64,000 nt of DNA, from positions 56,996 to 120,995 of the forward strand of contig JAKADX010000009.1 in assembly GCA_021818505.1 (NCBI GenBank). The letters run 5' to 3'. Each line of letters starts with the position of its first letter. Position 1 is the first letter of the stretch. Positions 34,681 to 45,992 of this stretch are shown here, piece after piece. The translations under genes were made by a program, and so were the position numbers. The notes under the pieces were generated by a model. That model searched no databases. It saw only the letters and a list, made by a program, of their open reading frames with translations, and had not been told where the DNA came from. This DNA is from Pseudomonadota bacterium (GTDB taxonomy: Bacteria > Pseudomonadota > Alphaproteobacteria > Acetobacterales > Acetobacteraceae).

Positions 34681-36297
34681 TCAGGCCGCGCGCGCCAGTG
34701 TTCGCTCGCGCACCAGATCGGCGGCCTTCTCGCCGATCATGATGCAGGCTGCATTGGTGTTGCCGGAAACCACGGTCGGCATGATCGACGCGTCGGCTAC
34801 TCGCAGCCCGGCGATGCCGCGCACCCGCAACTGCGCATCGACCACCGCCATCGGGTCGCTGCCCATACGGCACGTACCGCTCGGGTGGAAGATGGAGCCA
34901 CCATAGCGGCGGGCATGTTCCAGCAACGCCTCGTCGCCGATGGCTTCATCCCCGGGCAGGTGCTCCGCCGCGATCCAGTGCTGCATGGCCGGGCGCGCGG
35001 CGATGCGGCGCGCGAGTTGCAGCCCCGCCACGAGCGTCCTGCGATCCGTCTCGGTCGCCAGGTAATTGGCAAAAATCGCCGGATGGGCCGCCGGATCGGG
35101 CGAACGCAGGCGGATCTCGCCGCGGCTCTCGGGACGCAACTGGCAACAGTTCTGCAGGAAGCCGGAGAATTTATTCAACCCCTCGCCGGGTCGATCGGCG
35201 CTGAACAGGATCAGCAGGAACTGTACGTCGGGTGTCGCGAGTTCCGGGCGCGTGCGGGCGAAGATGCCGACCTGCCCGGCGCTGATCGTCAGAGGTCCCG
35301 TGCGCGTCGCGACATATTGCAGACCAGCACGCAGCTTGCGCCACGGGCTCATCATGATGTCGTTGACCGTCACCGGATAGCGGCAGCGATAGGTGATGCG
35401 CGTCTGGAAATGGTCCTGCAGGTTGCGGCCGACGCCGGGCAGCTCGTGCTGCACGACGATCCCGCTCTCCTGCAGATGGGCACCCGGACCGATGCCGGAG
35501 AGCATCAGCAGATGCGGCGAGTTGATCGCCCCGCCGCACAGGATCACCTCGCGCCGCGCGGTCGCGACGTGCTCCATGCCGGCGTGGCGGAAGGCGATAC
35601 CCGTAGCACGCCGCTGCTCGAGAACGATGCGCGAAGCCAACGCCCCGGTGATGACGCGCAAGTTCGCCCGCTGCATCGCCGGACGGAGAAACGCGGTCGC
35701 GGCGGAGCTGCGCCGCCCGTTGCGGGCATTGACGTGGTAGTATCCGACCCCTTCCTGCGTGGCGCCGTTGAAATCGTCGTTGCGCGGGATGCCCACCTCC
35801 TGCGCCGCCTGGATGTAGGATTCGCAGAGCGGGTGGCGGTCGGCGAGGTCCGTGACGGCGAGCGGGCCGTCGCGCCCGTGCAGCGCGTCGTCGCCGGCCC
35901 CGATGCGGCCTTCGGACCGGCGGAAATACGGGAGCACGTCGTCCCACGCCCAGCCGGCGTTGCCGAGTTGCCGCCAGTGGTCGAAATCCTCCGGCTGGCC
36001 GCGCACGTAGAGCAGCCCGTTGATCGACGACGAGCCGCCGAGTACCTTGCCGCGCGGCCAGAACACCCGCCGGCCGTAGAGTTCCGGCTCGGGCTCGGTC
36101 TCGTAGCACCAGTTCACGCGCGGATCGGCGATGGTCTTGCCGTAACCGAGCGGAATGTGAATCCACGGGCTGCGGTCCGCGCCGCCCGCCTCCAGCAGCA
36201 GCACGCGCGTCGCCGGGTCCTCGCTCAACCGGGCCGCCAGCACGCAGCCGGCCGAGCCGGCGCCGACGATCACGTAGTCGGCCTCCAGATTGTCCAC
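34681..36297 (-). CDS. GMC-family FAD oxidoreductase (choline dehydrogenase-like), GTG start
   Basis: VDNLEADYVIVGAGSAGCVLAARLSEDPATRVLLLEAGG; GGSSSINGLLYVRGQPEDFDHW; C-terminal FHPSGTCRMG. Confidence 0.92.
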   Translation of the reverse strand: MDNLEADYVIVGAGSAGCVLAARLSEDPATRVLLLEAGGADRSPWIHIPLGYGKTIADPRVNWCYETEPEPELYGRRVFWPRGKVLGGSSSINGLLYVRGQPEDFDHWRQLGNAGWAWDDVLPYFRRSEGRIGAGDDALHGRDGPLAVTDLADRHPLCESYIQAAQEVGIPRNDDFNGATQEGVGYYHVNARNGRRSSAATAFLRPAMQRANLRVITGALASRIVLEQRRATGIAFRHAGMEHVATARREVILCGGAINSPHLLMLSGIGPGAHLQESGIVVQHELPGVGRNLQDHFQTRITYRCRYPVTVNDIMMSPWRKLRAGLQYVATRTGPLTISAGQVGIFARTRPELATPDVQFLLILFSADRPGEGLNKFSGFLQNCCQLRPESRGEIRLRSPDPAAHPAIFANYLATETDRRTLVAGLQLARRIAARPAMQHWIAAEHLPGDEAIGDEALLEHARRYGGSIFHPSGTCRMGSDPMAVVDAQLRVRGIAGLRVADASIMPTVVSGNTNAACIMIGEKAADLVRERTLARAA

Positions 36298-36339
36298 GCG
36301 CGTCTTCCCCTCCGGCCTGCCGCGCCGCAGGATGCGCTG

Positions 36340-37353
36340 ATGCAGCCCTCGGCGCCACCGCCCGCGATCATTGCCGCCTTGCGACGGATGCGCTTGCTCG
36401 GCGCCAATGACCCGGACCCGGCGGGGCGGGTCCTGACCGGCGGCGTGTCGTCGGACATCTGGCTTGTGGATCTTCCGGGCGGCCCGGTGTGCGTCAAACG
36501 CGCGCTGCCGCATCTGAAGGTGGCCGCTGACTGGCAGGCGCCGGTGGAGCGCAACCGCTATGAGGCGCGCTGGATGCGGCGCGCCAACGCCGCCGTCCCT
36601 GGCAGCGCCCCGGCGCTGTGCGGCGAGGATGCCGAGAGCGGGACGCTGGCGATGCAGTACCTGCCGCCCGAATCGTATCCGCTTTGGAAACCGCGGTTGC
36701 ACCAAGGTTGTACCGATGCGGCGTTCGCGGCGTTGGTCGGGTACAACCTTGTCCGCATCCATGCTGCAACCGCTGCGGACCGGACGGTTGCACCCGAGTT
36801 CCCCACCGACGCGATCTTTCACGCCATCCGCATCGAGCCCTATCTGCTCGCCACTGCCGCCCGCCATCCGGACCACGCGGCGGCGCTGCGGGCGCTGGCC
36901 GAGGAGACGGTGGCGACGCGGCGGGCCCTGGTGCATGGCGATGTCAGCCCGAAAAACATCCTGTGCGGCGCCGACGGGCCGGTGTTCCTCGACGCGGAAT
37001 GCGCCTGGTGGGGCGACCCAGCCTTCGACCTTGCGTTCTGCCTCAACCACCTGCTGCTGAAATGCCTCTGGGTGCCGCGCGCGACGGCGGGGCTGCTGGC
37101 GTGCTACGCAGCGCTGGCCGGCGCGTATCTGCCGGGGGTCGCGTGGGAGGCGCCGGCGACGCTGGAGGGGCGGGCGGCGCGGCTGCTGGGCGGCTTGCTG
37201 TTGGCGCGCGTCGATGGCAAGTCGCCGGTCGAATACATCACCGTCGAGCAGGACAAGGATCGCGTCCGCCGCGTCGCCCGCGCGTTGCTGGCGAGGCCGC
37301 CGGCGCGGCTGGACGACGTGGCCGCCGCGTGGCGGAGGGAAGTGGAACGATGA
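36340..37353 (+). CDS. Aminoglycoside-phosphotransferase (APH)-fold kinase
   Basis: ALVHGDVSPKNILCGADGPVFLDAECAWWGDPAFDLAFCLNHLL: HxDxxxxN catalytic loop and metal-binding Asp present. Confidence 0.88.
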   Translation: MQPSAPPPAIIAALRRMRLLGANDPDPAGRVLTGGVSSDIWLVDLPGGPVCVKRALPHLKVAADWQAPVERNRYEARWMRRANAAVPGSAPALCGEDAESGTLAMQYLPPESYPLWKPRLHQGCTDAAFAALVGYNLVRIHAATAADRTVAPEFPTDAIFHAIRIEPYLLATAARHPDHAAALRALAEETVATRRALVHGDVSPKNILCGADGPVFLDAECAWWGDPAFDLAFCLNHLLLKCLWVPRATAGLLACYAALAGAYLPGVAWEAPATLEGRAARLLGGLLLARVDGKSPVEYITVEQDKDRVRRVARALLARPPARLDDVAAAWRREVER

Positions 37354-38639
37354 CCGAGACCGAAATCGTCTATCTGCACGGCCGCCGCGTCTGGGACAGC
37401 CGCGGCCGGCCCACGGTGGAGGCGGAACTGATGCTGTCGGGCGGCGCGGTCGGCCGCGCCATCGCGCCCGCCGGCGCCTCCACCGGATCGGGCGAGGCGC
37501 TCGACCTGCGCGACGGCGGCGAGACCTTCGGCGGCTACGACGTGGCCCGCGCGGTGGCCAACGTGAATGGCCACATCGCCGCCGCGGTCCTGGGCCGCGA
37601 TGCCTCCGACCAGGCGGCGCTGGACGCCGCGCTGATCGCACTGGACGGCACCGAGGCCAAGACCAAGCTCGGTGCCAATGCGATGCTGGCGGTGTCCATG
37701 GCCGCGGCCCATGCCGCGGCGGGCGCGGCCGGCGTGCCGCTCTACCGCCATCTCGGCGGCGAGGATGCCGGCACCCTGCCGTTGCCGCAGATCCAGATCT
37801 TCGGCGGCGGTGCCCATGCCGGCGGGCGGGTCGATATCCAGGACGTGCTGGTGGTCTGCCCCGCCGCCCGCAGCTTTGCCGAGGCGCTGGACTGGACCGC
37901 CGAGGTCTATCGCGCCGCCGGCAGCCTGATGCGCGAGCGCGGGCTGCTGCACGGGGTTGCCGACGAGGGTGGCTGGTGGCCGGAGTTCAGCGCCAACGAG
38001 CAGGCGTTGGAGATGGTGGTGCGCGCCATCGACAAGGCCGGGTTCGAGCCGGGTGAGGAGATCGCGCTGGCGCTCGACATCGCCGCCTCGTCCTTCGCGC
38101 GCAACGGCTGCTACCGGCTCGGGCTTGATGGTTGCGAACTCGACAGCGCCGGCATGATCGACATGCTGACCGGCTGGATCGACCGCTACCCGATCGTCTC
38201 GATCGAGGACCCGTTGGCCGAAGAGGACTGGGACGCCTTCGCCGCCTTCACCCGCGCGGTCGGCGGACGGGTGCAGGTGGTAGGGGACGATGCGCTGGTC
38301 ACCCACGCCGGGCGCATCCGCGACGCCGCCGCGCGCGGGGCGGGGAATGCCGTGCTGATTAAGCCCAACCAGCGCGGCACGCTGACCGAGACGCACGAAG
38401 CCTGGAAGGCGGCGCAGGAGGTCGGCTTCGCCGGCATCGTCTCCGCCCGCTCGGGCGAGACCGAGGACACCACCATCGTGCATCTCGCGGTCGGCTGGCG
38501 GGTCGGACAGCTCAAGGTCGGCTCAATGGCGCGGGGCGAGCGCACCGCCAAGTGGAACGAGGCGCTGCGCATCGAGGAGGCGATGGGTCCGCGCGCCCGC
38601 TTCGCCGGGGCGGCGGCGCTGGCCCGCGGCAGGGCGTGA
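37350..38639 (+). CDS. Enolase paralog (phosphopyruvate hydratase-like), divergent active site
   Basis: VWDSRGRPTVEAEL, APAGASTGSGEALDLRDG, GGGAHAGGRVDIQD, SIEDPLAEEDWD, LIKPNQRGTLTET, VSARSGETEDTTIVHLAVG, GQLKVGSMARGERTAKWNEALRIEE. Confidence 0.9.
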   Translation: MTETEIVYLHGRRVWDSRGRPTVEAELMLSGGAVGRAIAPAGASTGSGEALDLRDGGETFGGYDVARAVANVNGHIAAAVLGRDASDQAALDAALIALDGTEAKTKLGANAMLAVSMAAAHAAAGAAGVPLYRHLGGEDAGTLPLPQIQIFGGGAHAGGRVDIQDVLVVCPAARSFAEALDWTAEVYRAAGSLMRERGLLHGVADEGGWWPEFSANEQALEMVVRAIDKAGFEPGEEIALALDIAASSFARNGCYRLGLDGCELDSAGMIDMLTGWIDRYPIVSIEDPLAEEDWDAFAAFTRAVGGRVQVVGDDALVTHAGRIRDAAARGAGNAVLIKPNQRGTLTETHEAWKAAQEVGFAGIVSARSGETEDTTIVHLAVGWRVGQLKVGSMARGERTAKWNEALRIEEAMGPRARFAGAAALARGRA

Positions 38640-39580
38640 AGGTCGTCCTGCACTATGCCGCTGGACCCGGGCTGGCGGCGCGGCTGGCGGCATTCGCGAC
38701 GCAAGGGCTGGACATCACCGCCTGCGCCGAGTCCGACGATGCCGGGCTGCTGGCTGCGCTGCGCGAGGCAGAGGTACTGTGGCACGTGCTCAAGCCGGCG
38801 ACCGCCGCAGTCATTGCGGCGGCGCCGCAGCTGCGGCTGATCCAGAAGATCGGCACTGGCCTCAACACGATCGACCTTGACGCGGCCCGCGCGCGCGGCA
38901 TCGCGGTATGCAACCTGCCCGGCAGCAATGCGCCGGCGGTGGCGGAGATGACGCTGCTGCTGATGCTGGCCGCGCTGCGGCGGCTGCCGCTGCTCGATCA
39001 CGCGACCCGCGAAGGCCGCGGCTGGGCGCTGGATGCAGGTCTGCAGGACAATTTCGGCGAACTCGGCGGACGCACGGTCGGGCTGGTCGGCTACGGCGCC
39101 GTGCCGCGCGCGCTGGCGCCGGTTCTGCGCGCGCTCGGCTGCCGGCTGCTCTACACGGCGCGGTCCCGGCGGCCGGATGCGCTGGCCGAGTGGCGCGCGC
39201 TGCCGGACCTGTTGGCCGAGTCCGATGTCGTGAGCCTGCACCTGCCGCTGACGGCGCAGACCGAGCGGCTGATCGACGCCGACGCGATCGCGCGCATGCG
39301 GCCGGGGGCGGTGCTGGTGAACACCGCGCGCGGCGGACTGGTCGATCAGGACGCGCTGACGGTGGCGCTGGCGAGCGGGCGCCTCGGTGCCGCCGGGCTG
39401 GACGTGTTCGCCGAGGAGCCGGTGGCGGCGCGCACGGCCTTGCTGCGGCTGGACAACGTGGTGCTGGCGCCGCATGTCGCCTGGCTGACCGGCGGCACGC
39501 TCGACCGCAGCTTTGCGCTGGCGGCGGAGAACTGCCATCGTCTCGCGTCGGGTCGCGAACTCCTCAACCGCGTGGTGTGA
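38636..39580 (+). CDS. D-isomer-specific 2-hydroxyacid dehydrogenase
   Basis: GTVGLVGYGAVPRALAPVLRALG; VNTARGGLVDQDAL; GLDVFAEEP; VLAPHVAWLTGGT. GTG start overlaps the enolase-paralog stop. Confidence 0.9.
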   Translation: MKVVLHYAAGPGLAARLAAFATQGLDITACAESDDAGLLAALREAEVLWHVLKPATAAVIAAAPQLRLIQKIGTGLNTIDLDAARARGIAVCNLPGSNAPAVAEMTLLLMLAALRRLPLLDHATREGRGWALDAGLQDNFGELGGRTVGLVGYGAVPRALAPVLRALGCRLLYTARSRRPDALAEWRALPDLLAESDVVSLHLPLTAQTERLIDADAIARMRPGAVLVNTARGGLVDQDALTVALASGRLGAAGLDVFAEEPVAARTALLRLDNVVLAPHVAWLTGGTLDRSFALAAENCHRLASGRELLNRVV

Positions 39581-39581
39581 C

Positions 39582-40538
39582 ATGCCCCTGCCGCCGATCC
39601 TGCGACGACTGCGCCTGCCGGTGATCGGCGCGCCGCTGTTCATCGTCTCCAACCCCGACCTGGTGATCGCGCAGTGCAAGGCCGGGGTCGTCGGCAGCTT
39701 CCCGGCGCTGAACGCCCGGCCGGCGCCGATGCTGGAGGAATGGCTGAAGCGCATCATCGGCGAACTCGGCGAGCATGATGCGCGCCATCCCGACCGGCCG
39801 GCGGCGCCGTTCGCGGTCAACCAGATCGTGCACCGCTCCAACGAACGGCTCGCGCATGATCTGGAGGTGTGCGCGAAATATCGTGTACCGATCATGATCA
39901 CCTCGCTCGGCGCGCGCGAGGAGGTGAACCGCGCCGCGCACGACTACGGCGGCATCGTGCTGCATGACGTGATCAACGCGACCTTTGCCCGCAAGGCGAT
40001 CGAGAAGGGGGCCGACGGGCTGATCGCCGTCGCGGCGGGCGCCGGTGGACATGCCGGCACGATTTCACCCTTTGCGCTGGTGCAGGAAATCCGGGCGTTC
40101 TTCGACGGGCCGCTGGTGCTGTCGGGCGCGATCGCGACCGGCGGGGCGGTGCTTGCGGCACAGGCGATGGGCGCGGACCTCGCCTATATCGGCTCGGCCT
40201 TCATCGCGACCGAGGAGGCGAACGCGCAGCCCGAGCACAAGCGCATGATCGTCGAGGGTGGTTCAGGGGACGTCGTGTACACCGATTTCTTCAGCGGCGT
40301 ACTGGCGAATTTCCTGCGGGAAAGCGTGAAGCGTGCGGGTCTCGACCCCGACAACCTGCCGCGGGGCGACAAAAGCCAGATGAAGATCGGTGCGGATGAG
40401 GCGCGCGTCTGGCGCGACATCTGGAGTGCCGGCCAGGGCATCGGCGCGATCAAGGGCGTTGTGCCGGCAGCGGAACTGGTAGCGCGGCTGGCGGCGGAAT
40501 ATCGCGCGGCACGCATCCGGATCGGAGTTGCGGCATGA
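39582..40538 (+). CDS. Nitronate monooxygenase-like / 2-nitropropane dioxygenase family flavoprotein
   Basis: LPVIGAPLFIVSNPDLVIAQCKAGVVGSFPALNARP; GLIAVAAGAGGHAGTISPFALVQEIR; AIATGGAVLAAQAMGADLAYIGSAFIAT. Confidence 0.88.
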   Translation: MPLPPILRRLRLPVIGAPLFIVSNPDLVIAQCKAGVVGSFPALNARPAPMLEEWLKRIIGELGEHDARHPDRPAAPFAVNQIVHRSNERLAHDLEVCAKYRVPIMITSLGAREEVNRAAHDYGGIVLHDVINATFARKAIEKGADGLIAVAAGAGGHAGTISPFALVQEIRAFFDGPLVLSGAIATGGAVLAAQAMGADLAYIGSAFIATEEANAQPEHKRMIVEGGSGDVVYTDFFSGVLANFLRESVKRAGLDPDNLPRGDKSQMKIGADEARVWRDIWSAGQGIGAIKGVVPAAELVARLAAEYRAARIRIGVAA

Positions 40539-41290
40539 GCAGCGATATCGCGGGCAAAGTGGCGTGGGTCACGGGCGCATCATCTGGGCTGGGTCATCGT
40601 TTCGCACAGGTGCTGGCCGATGCCGGCGCGAAGGTGGCGCTGTCGGCGCGGCGCGTTGACCGGCTGGAGGCACTGGCGGGCGAAATCACGGCTGCGCGCG
40701 GGCGCGCACTGGTGGTGCCGCTCGACATGGCGGACGTGAAGGCGATAGGCGCAGCGGCGGCGCGTATCGAAGCGGAACTCGGCCCCATCGACATCCTGGT
40801 GAACAATGCCGGCCTGTCGCGCCAGTCGCGGCTGGAGACGTTCACAGAGGAGGATTACGACGCCGTGCTCGACGTCGATCTCAAGGGGCCTTTCTTCGCG
40901 GCCCAGGCGGCAGCACGACAGATGATCGCACACCGGCGCCAGGGACGGATCGTCAACATCGCGTCCGTCGCCGCATTTCGCGCGCTCGGCCATCAGGCGG
41001 CGTACAGCGTGGCGAAGGCCGGGCTGGTGTCGCTGACGCGCTGCCAGGCGCGTGAATGGGGCCGGCACGGCATCAACGCGAATGCGATCTGTCCCGGCTA
41101 TATCCGCACGGAGATGGGCGGGGATTTCTGGGAAACCGAGGGTGCCGCGAAGCTGATCGCCTCGCTGCCGCGCAGGCGCCTGGGCGAGCCGCGCGACCTG
41201 GACGGTCTGCTGCTGCTGCTGTGCTCGTTCGAGGCGTCGCGCTTCATCAACGGCGCGGCGATGGTAGCCGACGACGGATCGATGGTGTGA
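40535..41290 (+). CDS. SDR-family oxidoreductase
   Basis: VAWVTGASSGLGHRFAQVLADAG, NNAGL, YSVAKAGL. ATGA overlap with preceding gene. Confidence 0.92.
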   Translation: MSSDIAGKVAWVTGASSGLGHRFAQVLADAGAKVALSARRVDRLEALAGEITAARGRALVVPLDMADVKAIGAAAARIEAELGPIDILVNNAGLSRQSRLETFTEEDYDAVLDVDLKGPFFAAQAAARQMIAHRRQGRIVNIASVAAFRALGHQAAYSVAKAGLVSLTRCQAREWGRHGINANAICPGYIRTEMGGDFWETEGAAKLIASLPRRRLGEPRDLDGLLLLLCSFEASRFINGAAMVADDGSMV

Positions 41291-41291
41291 G

Positions 41292-42335
41292 CTACACGCT
41301 CTCCGCCCGACCGCTCGCGGCCGAGCGATAGAGCGCATCGAGAACCTCGACCGCGCGCATCCCGACCTCGCCCGGCGCCGCGTTCAGCGTGGGGCGGCCC
41401 AGACAGAGATCGACCAGCACGTCGAGCGGCGCGGTGCAGGTGTATTCGGTGTCCTGCTGCGTGATCGGCTCGATCACGTCGCGCCCGTCGCGGCGGCGCA
41501 GTTCGAGGCGGGCACGCTCGACGTCCAGCAGCAGCATCCCTTCCGACCCGAACAGCCGCATGTCGAGCTGAAAGCCGAGATGCTTCGGCACCGTTGCCGC
41601 GCCGGAGACAGTCGCAGTGGCACCATTGGTGAAGCGCAGCGCGGCCGCATCATAATAATCCACTCCGGTCGGCGATGGGACCGTGAGCGCGAACACCGAC
41701 CGTGGTTGCAGGTCGGCGATGCGGAAAAGCAGGCCGAGCGCGTGGACGAGCTGCCCCCAGCCATACCCGCCGGCGCGCACCGGATCGGCCCAGGTCGAGG
41801 GCGGCGGACGGAACATATGCCCGGCCGTCTCGCGCATGGGCTGGCCCGCGAACAGGTCCTCCAGCGGCGAGGCCATGTGCAGCATGACGTGTTCGACGCT
41901 GCCGATCGCGCCATCCGCGACCATGGTGCGTGCCTGCTCGGTCCAGGGTTTGAAGTTCCAGCCGTAGGGAACGAGAACGTCGCGCGCAGCCGCGCCCGCC
42001 CGCGCGACGATGTCGCGCGCATCGGCGGCCGAAGTGGCCAGCGGCTTTTCCACCAGCACGTGACAGCCGGCCGCGATCGCCGCGACGGCGTGGTCGTGAT
42101 GCAGCACGTGCGGCGAGGCAATGACGGCGCCGTCGATCGCCACCGTGGTCAGCATCTGCTGCGCGTCCTCGAACGCCTGCGGGATGCCGAAAGTGCGGCG
42201 CACGTGTTCCAGTTCGGCAGCACCCAGCCGGCTGACCGCGACGACCTCGCAATCCGGGTTCGCCAACAGGGCCGGCAGATGGTTCTGCACCGCCCACCAG
42301 CCGGCGCCGATCACGCCGATGCGTGCCTTGGCCAT
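41292..42335 (-). CDS. Gfo/Idh/MocA-family oxidoreductase
   Basis: MAKARIGVIGAGWWAVQNHLPALLANPDCEVVAVSR; HVLVEKPLATSAADARDI. Confidence 0.9.
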   Translation of the reverse strand: MAKARIGVIGAGWWAVQNHLPALLANPDCEVVAVSRLGAAELEHVRRTFGIPQAFEDAQQMLTTVAIDGAVIASPHVLHHDHAVAAIAAGCHVLVEKPLATSAADARDIVARAGAAARDVLVPYGWNFKPWTEQARTMVADGAIGSVEHVMLHMASPLEDLFAGQPMRETAGHMFRPPPSTWADPVRAGGYGWGQLVHALGLLFRIADLQPRSVFALTVPSPTGVDYYDAAALRFTNGATATVSGAATVPKHLGFQLDMRLFGSEGMLLLDVERARLELRRRDGRDVIEPITQQDTEYTCTAPLDVLVDLCLGRPTLNAAPGEVGMRAVEVLDALYRSAASGRAESV

Positions 42336-42345
42336 CCGTGCGCCC

Positions 42346-43215
42346 CTAGATGCGGAACAGCCGTTCGGCGTTGCCGGCGAACATGGCACGCTGCTCCTCC
42401 TGCGTGAAACCCGCAATGATGGCGGCGTAGGCATCGATCAGGTCGGGATAAGAACTGAACATGCGATCCACGGGCCAGTTGGTGCCGAACACGACGCGAT
42501 CGGTGCCGAACGCATCGATGGCGCCGAGCACGTATGGGCGCAGGCTGTCCACCGTCCAGCGCGGATCGCGCATGCCGAGGCCGGAGATCTTCATCCACAC
42601 GCTCTCGACCCGGCCGAGTTCGCGCATCGCTTTGAGCCACGCCTGATAGTACTCAGGCGTCCGCTCCATCGGGATGGCGCAATGATCGATGCAGATCGGT
42701 GTCTCCGGCGACAGCGCCGCGAGCCGCGCGATCTGCGGAAACAGCGGAAAGCGCGTGTCGATGCAGGACACGAGGTTGTGCTTCGCCAGCAGCCTCCATC
42801 CAGCCTGCCACGCCGGATCGACCAGATAGTCGCCGCGCCCGAAATCGCGAATGCCGCGGACATTGGCGAACTGCATGTGCCGCGCGAGCACTTCGGCGGC
42901 GTCGGCGTCCTGCAGGTGGCACTCGGCGACGATGCCGTGTGGATAGCCGGTACGGTCGGCAAAGCCCTGTAACCACGCCGTTTCCTTCACCGGGTCGGCG
43001 ATGCCGAGTGCTGCCTGAACGTGGATCGCCTTTGGCACGTTGGAGAACCGGATTTCGGCCAGGTAGTCGTCGATCCAGTAGTGCACCGCCTTGATGGCGT
43101 CGATGTTGCCCAGAAATGGATGCACCGCGTCCCATTCCAGCCAGGAATAGCGCAGGTCCGGGCGCTTCAGGTCGTGCAGGTGGAAATGCGTATCGACGAA
43201 GGCGATGTCGGCCAC
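42346..43215 (-). CDS. Amidohydrolase-family protein (lactonase-like, COG3618-type)
   Basis: [43 protein letters not shown]. Confidence 0.82.
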   Translation of the reverse strand: MADIAFVDTHFHLHDLKRPDLRYSWLEWDAVHPFLGNIDAIKAVHYWIDDYLAEIRFSNVPKAIHVQAALGIADPVKETAWLQGFADRTGYPHGIVAECHLQDADAAEVLARHMQFANVRGIRDFGRGDYLVDPAWQAGWRLLAKHNLVSCIDTRFPLFPQIARLAALSPETPICIDHCAIPMERTPEYYQAWLKAMRELGRVESVWMKISGLGMRDPRWTVDSLRPYVLGAIDAFGTDRVVFGTNWPVDRMFSSYPDLIDAYAAIIAGFTQEEQRAMFAGNAERLFRI

Positions 43216-43443
43216 GCGCCCCTCCCTCGGCTGCCGGCTGCGCCGCCGACGGTAGGCGCGCGGCCTCGCCGCTTCAAGACACGGCGGCGGAAGTGGATAG
43301 TCAGCCTGCAGCGGTTCGGTTATAAATTGAGGAACAAATCAAGGGGGTGGCCGGCGCCGCCCCACCGGGACGGGACGAGGAAACGCAGGGTGGAGGGCGC
43401 GGCAGTCGATCGGCGTTCAGATGCGCCCGCGGTCAATGCGCCG

Positions 43444-44945
<1,502 letters not shown>

Positions 44946-44949
<4 letters not shown>

Positions 44950-45992
44950 CCTGGTTGCGGCGCCGCATCCGGCCGGAGCAGATCAGAGAATTCAGCCTGC
45001 TGCTGCTGATCGTTGTCGCCGTGCTGATCTTCGGTTCGGCGATCGACAACTACTACACCTCGCGCACCTTCAACCGCATTGCTTCCAGCGTGATGATCAT
45101 TACCGTCGTGGCCGTCGGGCAGACGCTGGTGGTGCTGACACGCAACATCGACCTGTCGGTGGGGTCGATCGTCGGCTGCACCGCGTATGTCGCCGGTGTG
45201 CGCATCGCGGCCGACAACGGGCTGCCGGCCATCGTGCCAGTACTGATCGCGGTGGCATTGGGTGCCGCGATGGGCGCGATCAACGGTGTGTTGGTGGCAT
45301 GGGGGCGCGTACCCTCGATCATCGTGACGCTCGGTACGCTTGCCATCTTCCGAGGGCTGCTGGTCGATTACTCCGGGGCGCGCACGGTGACCACCGACAG
45401 TTTGCCGCCGTGGCTGGTGGACCTGCCCCGACTCGACCTGTTCACGCTCGCAGGCTTGCACGTGAAGGTCATGGTGGCGCTGGCGCTGGCGATCGTGATC
45501 GCGTTCCAGCTTGCCACCAGCTATCTGACATTCGCGCGGCAGTTCTATGCGCTCGGTTCCAATCCCGACGCGGCGGATCTGATCGGTCTGCCGACGCGGC
45601 GGATCGTGCTGACAGCCTTCGTGTTGTCCGGCGCGCTCTCCGGTCTTGCGGGGTTCATGACGCTGGCGCGGTTCGGCAACATTACCGTCGAAGCGGGTCG
45701 AGGGCTGGAGCTGGAAGTAGTGGCGGCCGCAGTGGTCGGCGGCGTCAATATCTTCGGTGGCTCCGGCACCGTGATCGGCGCGATGCTCGGGGGCGTGATG
45801 ATCGGCACGCTGGAGCAAAGTCTGCTGCGCCTGCAGATCAACGAGTTCTGGCGTGACGCTGTGATGGGTCTCTTGATCCTGCTCGCGGTAGCGAGCGATG
45901 CCGTGATTCTCAAGCGTCTGCGGGCGCTCTGGGCGCGGGCCGACCTCGAGATGATCGCGAGGTCGGCGCCGCGGACCGGGGAGGCGCCATGA
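44946..45992 (+). CDS. Sugar ABC transporter permease (RhaP-like)
   Basis: [64 protein letters not shown] overlap. Confidence 0.92.

Noticed and set aside
34567-36339. 5' part of the 928-aa + strand ORF (34567..37353) antisense to the GMC oxidoreductase
   Set aside because: Composition is antisense GC-rich read-through; only the portion from ATG 36340 shows a recognisable (APH) protein.
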